A stretch of 64,000 bases of DNA from Adelphocoris suturalis (taxonomy: Eukaryota; Arthropoda; Insecta; Hemiptera; Miridae), in assembly GCA_030762985.1 (NCBI GenBank), contig CM061040.1:35666734-35730733 (forward strand). The letters are read 5' to 3'. Shown one piece after another: positions 50,491 through 61,894 of this stretch (positions are counted from its first letter, which is position 1; every line of letters begins with the position of its first letter). Below the pieces are notes generated by a model that was not told the DNA's origin, did not search any database, and was given only the letters and a program-made list of their open reading frames with translations. A program made the translations under genes and the position numbers.

Positions 50491-53400
50491 GAGATTTAGC
50501 GAATTTTCGTAAAAAATGAAGCTATTGCAATGGCCAGGAAAATTTTTAAATCACAGTTTTTGAAAAATTTCTTCATTGAAATCCTTTTTGAGGCATTCTG
50601 AAACGATTCCCGAAGTTTGCATTTTTTCATATGTACATATATGTGTGTGTCATTCCAGACGATAACTCTCCTTAAGATTGAGATAAAAAATACCGTTCTT
50701 GCGCCAAAAAATCAAGCATTCCATACGAAAGTATGAGTTCGTTGGCCAACAATTTTTGAGCACATTAAATTGGTTAAATTTTGAAAAATGTACTAAAAAA
50801 AAAAATCACCAAAAATGGCTAAAAACGCCAAAAATTGTTGAATTTATATTTTTAGCAGAATTTTAGTCAAAACTAAATTGCCAGCAATTGACTAGGACAT
50901 TTAAAAATTTTTGCTCAAAATTATGCTGAAAAACGTACTTAAATGTCAATAATATTTGCTAAAAAATCTAAAAATCCAAAATATATCCCACCAAAATCAT
51001 TTTGGTATCATTGAATTTGCTATCGAAAGTTCTTAACGTGAGAACCCACCCCAACATCATTTGACATCATAAGTTCGAGGCATGTCACAGGGTTTATCTT
51101 AATTTCACAATTGCCCGAGGGTGACGCCATCTCATTTTGTGTTCCCACTGTGTTGCGTGTGCGTGAAGCTCTCTATATTTTGAGTTTTCTTGCGGTTTTT
51201 TTTTCGCGAATTCAACTTTTTTTGTGTTTTTCCTCGAGCTTGTTCTACATTTTGTCCGTGATGTCGAACAAGAATTGCAGACGTGGGACCACGGCGCAGG
51301 TAATGACGCCATGGGAAGTTCAGCTTGCGCTGTCGTTTCTGTGGGTGCGTCCTCTTCATCAAGACGTCTCGACGTTCCACCTTTTCAGGATATCAGGTTC
51401 GAGAATGGTCAATAATCCCGCCAGGTCTCCGATTCGGACTGGGTTAGAAGCTACAGAAGGTCGCTTAAGCACTCGCACTCTTCTGTTCCTCCACGTAGTC
51501 TAGCTATTTTCAAAAATATCCACTAGTACCGCTAGCGTTGTCTTTTTTCACAATTTGATAAGTGATAACTGTGCTCCCATCTGCAAGGAGCGGGAATCGA
51601 GTGCTCCTATCTGAGTTAAATTAGTTCAATTCTAATTAATTAATCCAGTGGTCCGATTTCGTCCATCCCACAATGATGGTATACCATGAGAAAAAAACTA
51701 GATAAAGCTGAATATGGGCATCATTTCAGCTTCCATTCGGCCCCTTTTCGTTATTATCAATTTCCATGAAATATATACTTCGTTGCTATTGGTAAGTCTG
51801 CTAATATTTTTGATTAATGAGAAGTAATATTATAACATGGTCCCAGATGCTGTTGGTCCAAGTGCTTTGCAGCCATAGCCGAAACTTACCTTCTAATAAT
51901 GGCCAACCTTTGCAGGGAATCATGGATCCGTAAAAATATATTGTTACAATAGTAGATGAGTCGCCTCGGAACTCCCATGTGCTGTCCATTCAAGTTCATT
52001 TCATCCGTAGCTGAAGCATTTAACCTCCCCTTCTTGGTACCAGAGGTTGAGCGAAGATATTTTTCACAATTCGATGAGATGCCTCCAATCTATTAACGGC
52101 CAACCTTTGCAAGGGATCATAGATCCGTATAAATATATTAGAGAGTTCCTAGTAGATTCGTCGGTCTCAATATGGCATGCAGTAATGAGAAACATTTACC
52201 AATCCTTGAAGTCACGTCAAGTCAACAGATTTAATTGTAACACTAAATCCATGGAAGGAGGAAATTATCCCTAGGAGGTTATTTTAGACAATTACGTTTT
52301 TTACAGATTGCGATATGGTAACATATCTGTACGGAAGGATGTGTCACCATAACTCATTGCCTCAGAGTTTCAGCGCCGGATTATTGACACCACACAACGT
52401 ATTGTGTTCTACAGATCTACTAGGAACTCTCTATTATAACAGCTCACAGTGGGTCAGCTGCAGCCACTTGAGCAACTATTCTCAACCACCCCTATTTTGT
52501 AACAGGTGAATGAGAAGCTTTAAACGTGCTGCGTCGGTAAACAGTCTTCTACGGAGACCGTACTATAATTCCAAGCTCAACCTTTTTTACCAGGGTTTAC
52601 TTTTCCGTACACTTAGAGGTTTACTTAAAACTGCACATAACTGGCTTCCTACTTAGTCTCCTCTTGAATGAGGAATAATATGTACTAAATAATGACATGC
52701 ATATTAGTAACTAATAGACGAAAATTAACAAACAACAAGAAAAAAGGAACAAGAAATTCAAATTCCTAAACTGACCACTAGGGATAGGCAGTTATGTTGG
52801 CTCGAACGATAGTGGGAGGCTTGGACTGATTAGCCAGCTGTTTTGTTAAGTTGAGCGGTTCAAACAATAACATCAAATTATTTCATGTAATTCACAAAAG
52901 ATACAGGTGCTTGGAAAGGAGCTTTACTAATAAAAGTTTTGCGGGAGTGAGTAATTTGTTGATGGAAACTTCGGGCGGAAATAGTCGTGATGTGATGTGT
53001 AGTCTATGTGTTGTTATTAATTGAATGCGAATTCCAATATTTTGCGGGTAAGTACCAAGTCAAAACATACTCAAAACATACATTGTACATTGTTGTGTTG
53101 TTGTACATTGTACATACATTTGTATAGTTGTTTTAGAGTTTCCATTTGCACAGTATAGGTTATGTTTGTTGAGATATTTGTGCAAAATGGATTAAAAAAA
53201 ACGTAAAACACCGCCGCTCAATTTTTGAGTTTTTTAAAAAACAATCAGTAATAAAAATTGACAGTGAAACAAAATGATTTTAAATTTCCTAAATAAGTGT
53301 TTTCAATGTAGTAGTTTCTCAAAAATACAAACTAAGCTAAAGCAAATTGAATTTGAAATTAAGCGTTTTAAGGTTAATTCAATTCAATATGTGTAAAAGT

Positions 53401-53879
53401 ACTGCTTAGTTCTTCGAAACCTCGTTAAAATGTAGTTTTACCTCTTAAAAATTCGAAGTTCTTCTGAGGGAGGCTCTTCGAACACCCCGCGGCCCACGCA
53501 TTCAATTAGTTCCCCCCCCCCCCCCCCCCCATAATCCGCCATAATCAGCTTATACTCTCCCTCAAACACCTAGTATGTATGTACTTCAAATACCTAGTAT
53601 CGTGATGTGCAGTCTACCATCATCCAATTTCTCTAGCATATTTCAGCAATCAGAATATAGGAGCCGTTGTAACTTTGACAAACCCTTATACTTTAGTACA
53701 GTCCACTGAAAAGGTTTTCGATTATAAGCTTGGCTCAGGAACATAAATAGTCTTCGAAATGATGAAATTTTGCTCAAAATAGTGTAATCTGAAAAATTTT
53801 CCAAATTTTGAAATGCTGTACCTACCTATCTTCAAAGAGACTGATCTTACTACAACCATTCTGGTCTCAAATTCTTGCC
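50491..53879 (+). other. Intron 4, mostly unclassified
   Basis: About 51250-51500 reads as a possible DIRS-type ORF1 start (SSSRRLDVPPFQD, DSDWVRSYRRSLKHSHSS) with broken frames. A 45-bp word (GGCCAACCTTTGCA...) repeats at 51899 and 52099. A 17-bp inverted pair (AGAGAGTTCCTAGTAGA) lies at 52141 and 52413. A C run of about 18 is at 53513-53530. No host gene recognised. Confidence 0.4.
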
Positions 53880-54690
53880 AATTTTATGTACTCACTCACT
53901 GCTCGGGGTTTCCATTGGAAAAGAGTTTCAGGTACCATGATCGGCTTATACTTTCCCTCAAAAAGAGGCCCCTTTAATTTAAAAGAGGATTCCGCCGTTT
54001 ACCCTGAGTTGGAGTCGTCGCAAGCAAACCTTTTGCTTAGATCAGCAAACTTTTTGATTCTTTTCCACTCAATATCTCCGAGGGAAGCACGTTCAATTAT
54101 ATAATGTCCAAATGCCTCCGTTCTGGGTCTTCAGTATCAGTCACGTCTGCAAAGAAAGTGTTCTGCAGAATCCTCCTCGAGCCTACATGGGCACGTAGGT
54201 GAGATGTTGTTATCTATAATTATTTAGCATCCTGCGGAAATCATAATGTCCGGTAAGGATACCGATCAGAGTTCTAATTGAATTTCTGCTTTTACTTGAA
54301 AGCCAATATGCTCGTTTAGGATCGGAGAATGTAACAAGCTTTCTGATTTGTCTATATTTAGTTGTTTCTCTGCCTCAGAGAAAATTTAGGTCCTGTGTGT
54401 CCCATGATTTAGTTTTAGTTTTACAGGCATTTTTGGAAATGCAGATGGTAGGAGAGGGGCCCAGAAACTGTTTTCCTGACTGTCCATGCCAAACCGTCCG
54501 CATTAACATTGCCTTTATGGTTCTCATGACCTGGAATCCATTTTATGCTTATTTAGTTGTTGTTAAGAAATAGATTGTTCAAGTATTTCTTTGTTTCCGA
54601 GACCAATTTAGAGGTCTTGAGGAGGTTCAGGAGTGCTTTAACCTTTTCGTACTCTGGCCCGCATTCTGGGAAGCCAGTTGTTCCCTCAAT
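53880..54690 (-). pseudogene. I/R1-like LINE, RNase H end and 3' ORF end
   Basis: Minus-strand text includes IKWIPGHENHKGNVNADGLA (RNase H C-terminal motif, about 54490-54560) and CPCRLEEDSAEHFLC (about 54140-54190), the cysteine-rich tail usual after RNase H in I and R1 type LINEs. Frames are broken. Confidence 0.6.
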
Positions 54691-55350
54691 ACCGCATTAA
54701 TTTACTCTCTCCTTCACTTCTTGGAATTGTTTTTCCGAGTTTGCTTCCTTGTGTACTTGCTTTGTTTTCTTGGATTTTCTTACATGAATAATTTTTTACA
54801 TTTTTTATGTATATCCTATATCTATTGAGATTATTTAGAAGCAATTTGTATTTACTTATTTGTTTATTTACTAGCCATTCCAACATAATGGAAGTAATTA
54901 TGAAATATTACAACTCGCTCCTGTTTTCCATCAATTAATTTGATTTAAGTTATTGTTTTTCACTCTAGATTCGTTTAGAAAAATGCAAGCAAACAGCAAC
55001 TTTTTCATTTTGGGATAATGTTTATAATGTAAAAATACGGGATTGACACTAAACTAGAAACTTATAATTCTCATTTTCACAACAAAAAACTACATTTTTG
55101 AAAATACAATTCTTATGGCTTATTAGATCTTATGTTTTTATTGAAACACTTTTAGTCAATATAATATTGAATAAATCTTACACAGTGTAAATTAAAAACA
55201 TTGCAATATTACCAATCAGAGTTCAAACTAGTGCAGTTGGTGGAACGTCTGAGGGGCGATGGTTTCTTTGATGGCAATATTGCGGATCAGCGTACAAACT
55301 AGGGCAGTTGGTGGAACATCTGAAGGGCGGCTTTTTCTTTGGCGGCCATT

Positions 55351-55460
55351 ATGGAATTGGAAGAAGTAAAAAACCCAGATGGCGAATATCAAAGTTGTAT
55401 ACAAAATATCTTCTCAAGTTTATTTCTTGAGACAGACAATGGCAAAAGCCGAATTATTAT
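55351..55460 (+). other. Exon-like short ORF, uncertain
   Basis: From ATG near 55351 the text MELEEVKNPDGEYQSCIQNI continues ...LETDNGKSRIII to a good donor (ATCT|GTGAGT at about 55461). It looks coding in composition, but no acceptor partner or family was identified. Confidence 0.2.
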
Positions 55461-55566
55461 CTGTGAGTCTTTCCTGGTAATTTCTATATATGTGTGCTGT
55501 TATTTTCTCCACGCATCTATGCTACTGCATCATACACTCTCACAGTCGAAGAGTGTTGATTACATC

Positions 55567-55655
55567 GGCCTCATAGCTCAGTTCGTTGGAGTGTTGCAAG
55601 GGGAAATTTCCCTGTGGTTTTAAGAGCACGAGTTTGAACTCCTGTTGAGGTATCA
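55567..55655 (+). repeat. tRNA-derived SINE-like copy 1
   Basis: GGCCTCATAGCTCAG resembles a tRNA 5' end with A box, and GAGTTTGAACTCCTG a B box. The first and last bases (GCCTCA/TGAGGT) pair as an acceptor stem. No proper anticodon arm, so a SINE or tRNA pseudogene rather than a functional tRNA. Confidence 0.45.
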
Positions 55656-55995
55656 AATATTTTTGGGTCGTTACAGTGGCACTTATGAAATATGACCCAG
55701 ACATAATACAAAACAATAATTAATTAAATCCCTCTCGAGCCAAAAGACTGTAAATGTCACATTCCCTGTTGTAGCACCTTTCACTTCCTCACTCACTTGA
55801 GTCAAAACTCACTGTGACAATGATCTCGCTCGACTGCTGACTTGTTCCAGCGAGCCTCTGCTGAGCCAGTGGCCTGCAGTTTCACTTTGTCATTCGCCCA
55901 ACCCCAAACCTCGACACGGTATTTGATTTATTTGTGGGGGGGGGGGGGGGGGTTGCGCGAAAATAACCCTCATAGTCGAATAGGTTTGATTACAC

Positions 55996-56137
55996 CGACC
56001 TCATAGCTAAGGCTGTTGGAGTGTTGCAACTAAGCGATTTTCAAAAATAAAGCTGTTATACATTTAAAAAAAACTAATGGGAAATTTCTCCACGTAGTTG
56101 TAAGGACACGAGTTCGAACTCCTGTCGAGGGATCGAA
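55996..56137 (+). repeat. tRNA-derived SINE-like copy 2
   Basis: Same family as copy 1 (CCTCATAGCTAAGG ... CACGAGTTCGAACTCCTG) but with about 50 extra bases in the middle. The flanking sequences, upstream TTTGATTACACCGA and downstream GGGATCGAATAATTTTGGGC, also match those of copy 1. Confidence 0.45.
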
Positions 56138-56440
56138 TAATTTTGGGCCATTACAATTACGCATTGAAGAGAAACTACCGACAAAGACAAACTGACAAGG
56201 GCTAATAATACTATTTACTCCCTGAGCATTTGAAAGTAAATTACACCAACAGAGAGAAGAATTAGGAGGTAAAAAGGCAATTTTTCAAATCTATATAATA
56301 CTGGAGTGCAATAGTATGAGGATTTTATGAAAAAATAGCACACTAAATAGAATGAGCGACCATCCTAAAATGGCTATTATCGGCGGCAGGCAGCTACGGA
56401 AAAGATAAGCTGCTCGATATATCATGTTGGCAGGCAGCAA

Positions 56441-59400
56441 AGGGTTAATTGGTAAAAATGTGGATGTTTTTGTTATGAGTGTTATGGTTTTGTAAGGTGA
56501 CCAGGCACTTGTTGATAGCAAAGATTTCTGATTGAAATACAGTTGCAAGTTTGTCAAGGCTATAATAGTCTGCCACTTGAAGGCTGGGTATAAACACCCC
56601 AGCACCGGAGGATGATTCAGGTCCCCTATCATTCTCAAAACCATCAGTGTAACAGTTGATGGTGTCTATAGTCTCAACAGGAGTTTTTTTATTGCTCCAC
56701 TCAATCCTATCTTTCATTTCATCAAAGCTCATAAGGGTTTCTGGTGCATAAGCGTTGGTGAGTTGTTTAGTGTTGGAGGTCCTACTTGTGTGTAGTGAGA
56801 GAGATGACTAGTGTCATGCAACCCACGAAGATGTTCAACCTAACCATGGCTTGCATGGAATAAACCTTAGCGCGAATAGCTGGCCACTATAAATTGTAGA
56901 AGGCCCTGCCTATATCGAAAAATATTGCCATGGCACAATCGCCATTGAATATGGTTTTTTCTATGTGGCCTACTAGATTTGTAGGGCCCCTTCAACGGAT
57001 TTACTTTCCATATAGATATATTGAAGATGATTAAGGGATCTTATATTTAGTATAGATTCCCGTACATATCTATCTATTATTTTTTCCAAAATCTTGATGA
57101 TTACCGAGCATAGGCTTAAAAGTCTGACTGATTTCGGATCTTTAAGATCAGGTCTACTGGCTTTAGGGATGAAAATTACCCTTGTTTCCATGAGGGAGCG
57201 GGGAACGAAACCCCACCGAAGCAAGCCTCTCAAAATATCTACGAGATATTTCTGAAGAAGAGAGAAGGACTTTTGCAGGCATACCTACCAATCGTATACC
57301 GTCGCCCCCACCTGGTTTGTAGGATTTCATTGAGATCATATTGTACCTTCTCATGGGTGATAAGTCTTCTGCTAAAAGAGTCAGAGTCATGGTTGCAATT
57401 GTTGTAGTCAGTTACTGTATCTCCCTCAATATAAGGGATAGAGTTTGGGAAGTGAGTAGAGGCTAGGATATCTAAAGCCTCTGATTCATTTGTGGCAATG
57501 TTACCATTCGAGTACCTCAAGAGTGTTAACATTGGTAGAAATTCATCTTGATGTATTTTCAAGAGTCTAGCGGAGTATTTAGTGGTTTCAGTTGTTTTAC
57601 AAAACTCCTTCCAGGTTTTCTTTTGTTCAGGTTAAGGAGGGTTCTGTATTTCGACCTGCTTAGGTGGAAGGCATCGCGGTCGGGTACGGTCTTCATGCGC
57701 CTTGCCTTTCTCTGGAGGCGCCTGCGTTCCGGGCTCGCAGTTTCAACACCCTTGACCACCATGGCTTATTTGTAGCCTTTACTCATTTGGATGGACAGGC
57801 GGTGTTAAACGTTAATATGTTCTACTAAAAGTTTAGTCGATAGAAGAGCTAGGGAGTTTTTATTGTCTATTTCCCAAGCTAAGGAGGATAATAATTCCCT
57901 GGGTTTGTTTTCGAATAACTCCCAGTCCGTTTTGCGGGAATTTTGAACAGTAATGATAGGTGTTTTTGGAATATTAATCTCAAACGTAATTAACTGATGA
58001 TCGGAAAGGATTGTGTCCAGCCTAACAGTCCAGTGGTGAATTAGTATATGAATGCCTTCTGAAGCAAGGGTAGTGTCTATTATAGATGACCCTCTACCCC
58101 TAATAAATTTGTGCGTGCCCCACATTTAAAATATTAAGATTGTTTGAAAGTATAAAACCTTGAAATGCCTTACCTTGAGTATCCCTGTACCTTTCACCCC
58201 AGGCGGTGGAGTGGGCGTATGTGTCAGTGCCAATGACGTTGTGGTGTCCGTTGGCCTGAGTCCAGGCTGTGAGTTCCCCCAATAAAAGGGGGACTGGTGT
58301 CCGTTGGTCCCTAGGACAGTAGACGGAAGTGAAATCAGTACTCCTTACACTGCCATCTCTGTTCGTCGTGAAGATGAGTACTAAAGTGGTGTTTGTGTTG
58401 TTGTTCCAGGAAATGGGAGTAACCCCTCACTTTTATTATTTTTGTTTTCTTATATATAGAGAAAAGAAAAATATGATAGATTGAATTTATGTTTTGTTAA
58501 TTGGGTGAAACCCATTAACTATTTTTCCCACTGTCATCAGGGATTGGTTGGATCCCGAAGAAGTGGCATCCAACTCTGTAGGGGGATGAGGAGGGAGCAT
58601 GAAGGGTCACTTCAAACGGGAGTTCAACCTGAACTCCTATTGGACTGTGTTCCGTGCCCTGTTTTTTATCAGGGAGGGGGGTAAGGAGTGATTTACTAAC
58701 CACTCGCCCTCGTTTTGGGGGTGGAGGTGGGGGTTTAATGAGATTCATGGCCTCCTCAAGAGATGGCCATGTTTCAGCATCTAAGGGCAACTGGGAGTCT
58801 CCAAGGTTCTCTGCTTGCTGGTAGCGGAGCCTTCCCAGGGAGGTTCGTCTCCAACTACTGAGGCATTTGATCCACCGGAGGGGGGGGGGGGGGGGAGTTG
58901 GAGGATCTACTTCTATGTCGGTACCAACTGCTTTATACAGGACGTTAAAGTCCTGAACTCTAGTGCCTACTCCTAGGCTTTTGACGGTCCGGGCAAACTT
59001 ACCATCCATTTCAGGAATGTCTATTTTTAGGTAGACTTCTCCAGTGGGTTTCCTAACCCAAATTCTAATTTTTCATTGGTCAAAATGGAAACCAAGGCCT
59101 CTATTTTGAGCATATCATCTTTATTGAAAACCAACTTGGGGATGTAGGTGGAAATTTGGCATGGTTTCGACTTGTCCTGGTATTTTTACTTGGACACCGC
59201 TCCCTATCCATTTATCACTCATACCTGAGGTAATTTCCTCAACGGTATAACTGTTAGCACAGGTTAAGAGATACCAGATGCTCTCTCGCGTTAAACCGCA
59301 CCAGTTAACTCTGAAGAGCTCCAGTAGAGAGGAATCAGGTTCCCCTGATTGCAACCTGCAACCTTCCAGAAGGAGGTACTTTTCGATAACGTTGGCTTCC
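56441..59400 (-). mobile_element. Decayed I/R1-like LINE, minus strand
   Basis: From right to left: ORF1-like pieces (58515-59360, Pro-rich, no clear zinc knuckles seen), endonuclease (GTDTYAHSTAWGERYRDTQG about 58200, then GRGSSIIDTTLASEG and LSDHQLITFEI about 58000-58095), RT N-terminal part (57560-56973, with GFVPRSLMETRVIFIPKA) and RNase H start (CYTDGFENDRGPESSSGAGV, FQSEIFAINK, 56660-56510). The central RT motif block is not seen between about 56970 and 56740. An RNase H after RT fits the I-like group. It continues as the piece at 53880-54690 if a roughly 1.7-kb insertion is allowed. Confidence 0.7.
57805..58282 (-). pseudogene. LINE endonuclease (EEP fold) fragment
   Basis: Two frames cover it, with the shift near 58110. 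GTDTYAHSTAWG carries the D-x-N/Y-AHS motif and LSDHQLITF the catalytic SDH motif of apurinic-type endonucleases, which nick target DNA for LINE insertion. Dead because of the shift. Confidence 0.7.
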
Positions 59401-59834
59401 TCAGAGGAGGTGTTCTAGAGAAATGTCTGAAGTTATGTCTCCGTAAGTTTCCTCGAAATCGGAGAGGGTTAACTGCTACCAAAATCAACAAGTCAGTAAC
59501 GAAATCACACTATTTTCATTTCGAAATTCACAGAAACGACGTTCTATCCTGTATGTCAATACAGAGAGGTCCGAGCTGAATCTCGCTCGAAACAAACAAT
59601 TGAAAGTATGTATTTAACGCTAAGTCTAATGAGATTTTGCTGACTTCAATCGGACGAATAATAAAGTCGCGTGTCAGTATTAATGTAGTGAAATCACCTT
59701 ATAAACCACGATGATAGAATAATCAGCTGATATTATTATTATTATTATGGAATTATGTTTTCAAGAAGTTGTTATAAACTTTTGTTATATTTTGATGGAC
59801 TAGGAAGCATATCTAGGTGCTTTATTTAAGTTCA

Positions 59835-59868
59835 TTAGGTATGTAATTTTCTTTCGATTGGCTCTGAC

Positions 59869-59915
<47 letters not shown>

Positions 59916-60001
59916 AGATAACTTTGTTGCATAAATAAAGTTATCTAAAAATTTAAAAAAAAACCACGTCAGAGCCCATCGAAAGAAAATTACATACCTA
60001 A
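59835..60001. mobile_element. Foldback element with T38 / A9 asymmetry
   Basis: 35-bp arms (TTAGGTATGTAATTTTCTTT...GACG and complement, one mismatch), an inner pair (AAATTTTTAGATAACTTT) and an 11-base loop. Between the arm and the inner pair is T38 on the left (59870-59907) but only A9 on the right. Lies 303 bp before exon 5. Confidence 0.8.
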
Positions 60002-60304
60002 TTTAATGTAACGTGTAGTTGTGTTTTGATTATAACGCACTATATTATGTAGATAATATTTGTGATGATAATTTTGTAGGTAGTGCAAGTAAGTTATTGT
60101 AACCTACAAACTACTTTGGTAATTAGTATGAGACAGTTATATAGTACAGAAATAATACACCTGTGTGTAATATTTTGCTGTAATATGTTTTTTACTTCAA
60201 AATGTTACTTTTTTTCAATTGTTTTACAGTAGGTACTTGCTCTTATTTTCATTTCGAATAAGTAAGTGTATATCAATGATAACTGTGAATCTCTATGTCA
60301 ACAG

Positions 60305-60451
60305 GTATATACTGCTATCTCTTCTGATCTTGGATCTCCCTAACTGGCTGACCAAACACATTACTTTATCTTTCTTCAACACCAACACCGTCAATTACTT
60401 GGCTCAAGTCTACAAAGATACAGTACAGCACAGAAAGGAAAATAATGTTAG
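60305..60451 (+). CDS. Cytochrome P450 (CYP6-like), exon 5 (last in window)
   Basis: The acceptor GTCAACAG|G completes an Arg codon, then YILLSLLILDLPNWLTKHIT and the helix G region (YLAQVYKDTVQHRKENNVR), as in CYP6 proteins before helix H/I. The donor GTTAG|GTATGA leaves two bases. No later exon (oxygen-binding AGxxT, ExxR, FxxGxxxC) was found before 64000, so the remaining about 230 codons lie downstream. Exons 1-5 show no stop or shift, so the gene looks functional over the part seen. Confidence 0.94.
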
Positions 60452-61030
60452 GTATGAATTATAGCTTTACAGTTCCCTAAAAAAGATTGTCAGTCAATTG
60501 ATGAAAATTGTCGTCATAAGAGAATAACCATATCCATTAATTATAGTACGCTCATTGTAGAAAACTGTTTATCATGCAGCTTACATGTTACACACATTTT
60601 GAATGAAAATATGTCTATAGGTGAATTTTGAAGAAAATATTCGAAAAAACCTGCGAAAGCGGAGTTTTGCTCTATCATGTTAGTCACTCTATGCTCCCCA
60701 TGCTCCACCATTTGGGATCATACAGCTCATTTTCATGTTCACTTCGCATGCACACGTATCCCCCCCCCCCCCCTCTCTCTCTTTTCTGCAATTTCTTGCG
60801 AAATTTATCATCAGTTTGGTGTGTCTTAGGGCAAATGTTTTATTCCTTGGGCTATTCAAATGGGATCAGTGTTGATTAGCGATTGAATCTAGATCTGGAT
60901 GTTGGAAATCACGAGTCAAAATGGAGATGCCACATGGTGTGGGTGAACCAGCTTTTTTTCTAGAGAACAAAATATTCTATCTCGCTCGAATCCCTTACAG
61001 GATATCATGAGCTAAGCTGTACAATGTTGG
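60452..61030 (+). other. Start of P450 intron 5, no feature seen
   Basis: Contains a C11 run near 60761. No ORF of note. Confidence 0.45.
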
Positions 61031-61890
61031 ATGCCACAATCAGTGTCTGAGGTGGTCGGTAAGCCTGACCCTAACGTGACCAAGTCCTCTGACTCCGATC
61101 GGGGAAGGGGCAAAAGACTTAAGAAAAGATCGAATGATACCAAACAGAATGCTACTGTTCTGAGAAGTATGAGAGGTCTAATCAAGGGTTATGAAAAGCG
61201 AGATGTCGGAGCTCCTCCCCGTCTTCCTCATCCTCAAATCAACAACAGGGTTCTCATCCCCCTCGCATTTGGCTTCCTCCCCTCAGGCATTTAACTGCTT
61301 TGTAATCAAACTTCAGCCTAAAGACGAATCGCAGTCAGTCATTCCTATTTTCGTCCATCCTACGATAGTGGAAAAATGGCAAGAAAGAATGAGAAAAGAG
61401 TTAAATAGATCAAGCCACCTACACTAAGCTTCAAAAAAGATATGACCCTTTGGACCATGCGGCAACCCTTCTATCCCCACAGTTTGACCCCAATCTGCTT
61501 AATTGCCTGATTGCCACCCATTCGCAGGAAGGTTGGCAGAATTTTACCTTAATTAGAAAAATATCACGGATTCGCCTATTTTATTGTCATAGGTGTTGGG
61601 ATACAAGTTACCTCTGTCCCAGGAACCCTCACTGATACTGCCAGGAGTTCACTCGATACCTCCTCCTTCAAGCGAGCCATGGGTGGTGCCATAGTATAGG
61701 AACAAGGGAAAAAAGGGGTCGTGGAAATCTGGATAAACAACACTCCTTGATTTATTCCCAAAAAATCGGGAAGAGATCGGGTAGGCATTAATCTAGGTTG
61801 GCTGAACCAATTCTTGATCCTAGATTGCTTCAAAATGGACGATTTCCATTCATTGTTCAAACTATTGTCAAAAGCGGACTTTGGGGTAAG
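61031..61890 (+). pseudogene. DIRS-like remnant: gag end and RT start, plus strand
   Basis: 61031-61420 reads a basic, Ser/Arg-rich protein with broken frames, likely gag. From 61740 onward the frames give a DIRS-type RT N-terminus (about 61755: FPKNREEIG; then NLGWLNQFLILDCFKMDDFH and SLFKLLSKADFGV, about 61790-61890). Many stops. The sequence changes strand immediately after. Confidence 0.55.
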
Positions 61891-61894
61891 CTAG

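Larger units (their letters stand above)
54691..56440 (+). other. Segment between LINE pieces, with SINE-like copies
   Basis: AT-rich. Contains two 72-bp tandem units (55203-55274, 55275-55346), an exon-like ORF at 55351, two tRNA-like repeats and a G16 run (about 55937-55952). May be DNA inserted into the LINE. Confidence 0.45.

Noticed and set aside
55567..55655. Functional tRNA gene
   Set aside because: It has A- and B-box-like words but no proper anticodon stem-loop, and a second diverged copy with the same flanks is nearby.
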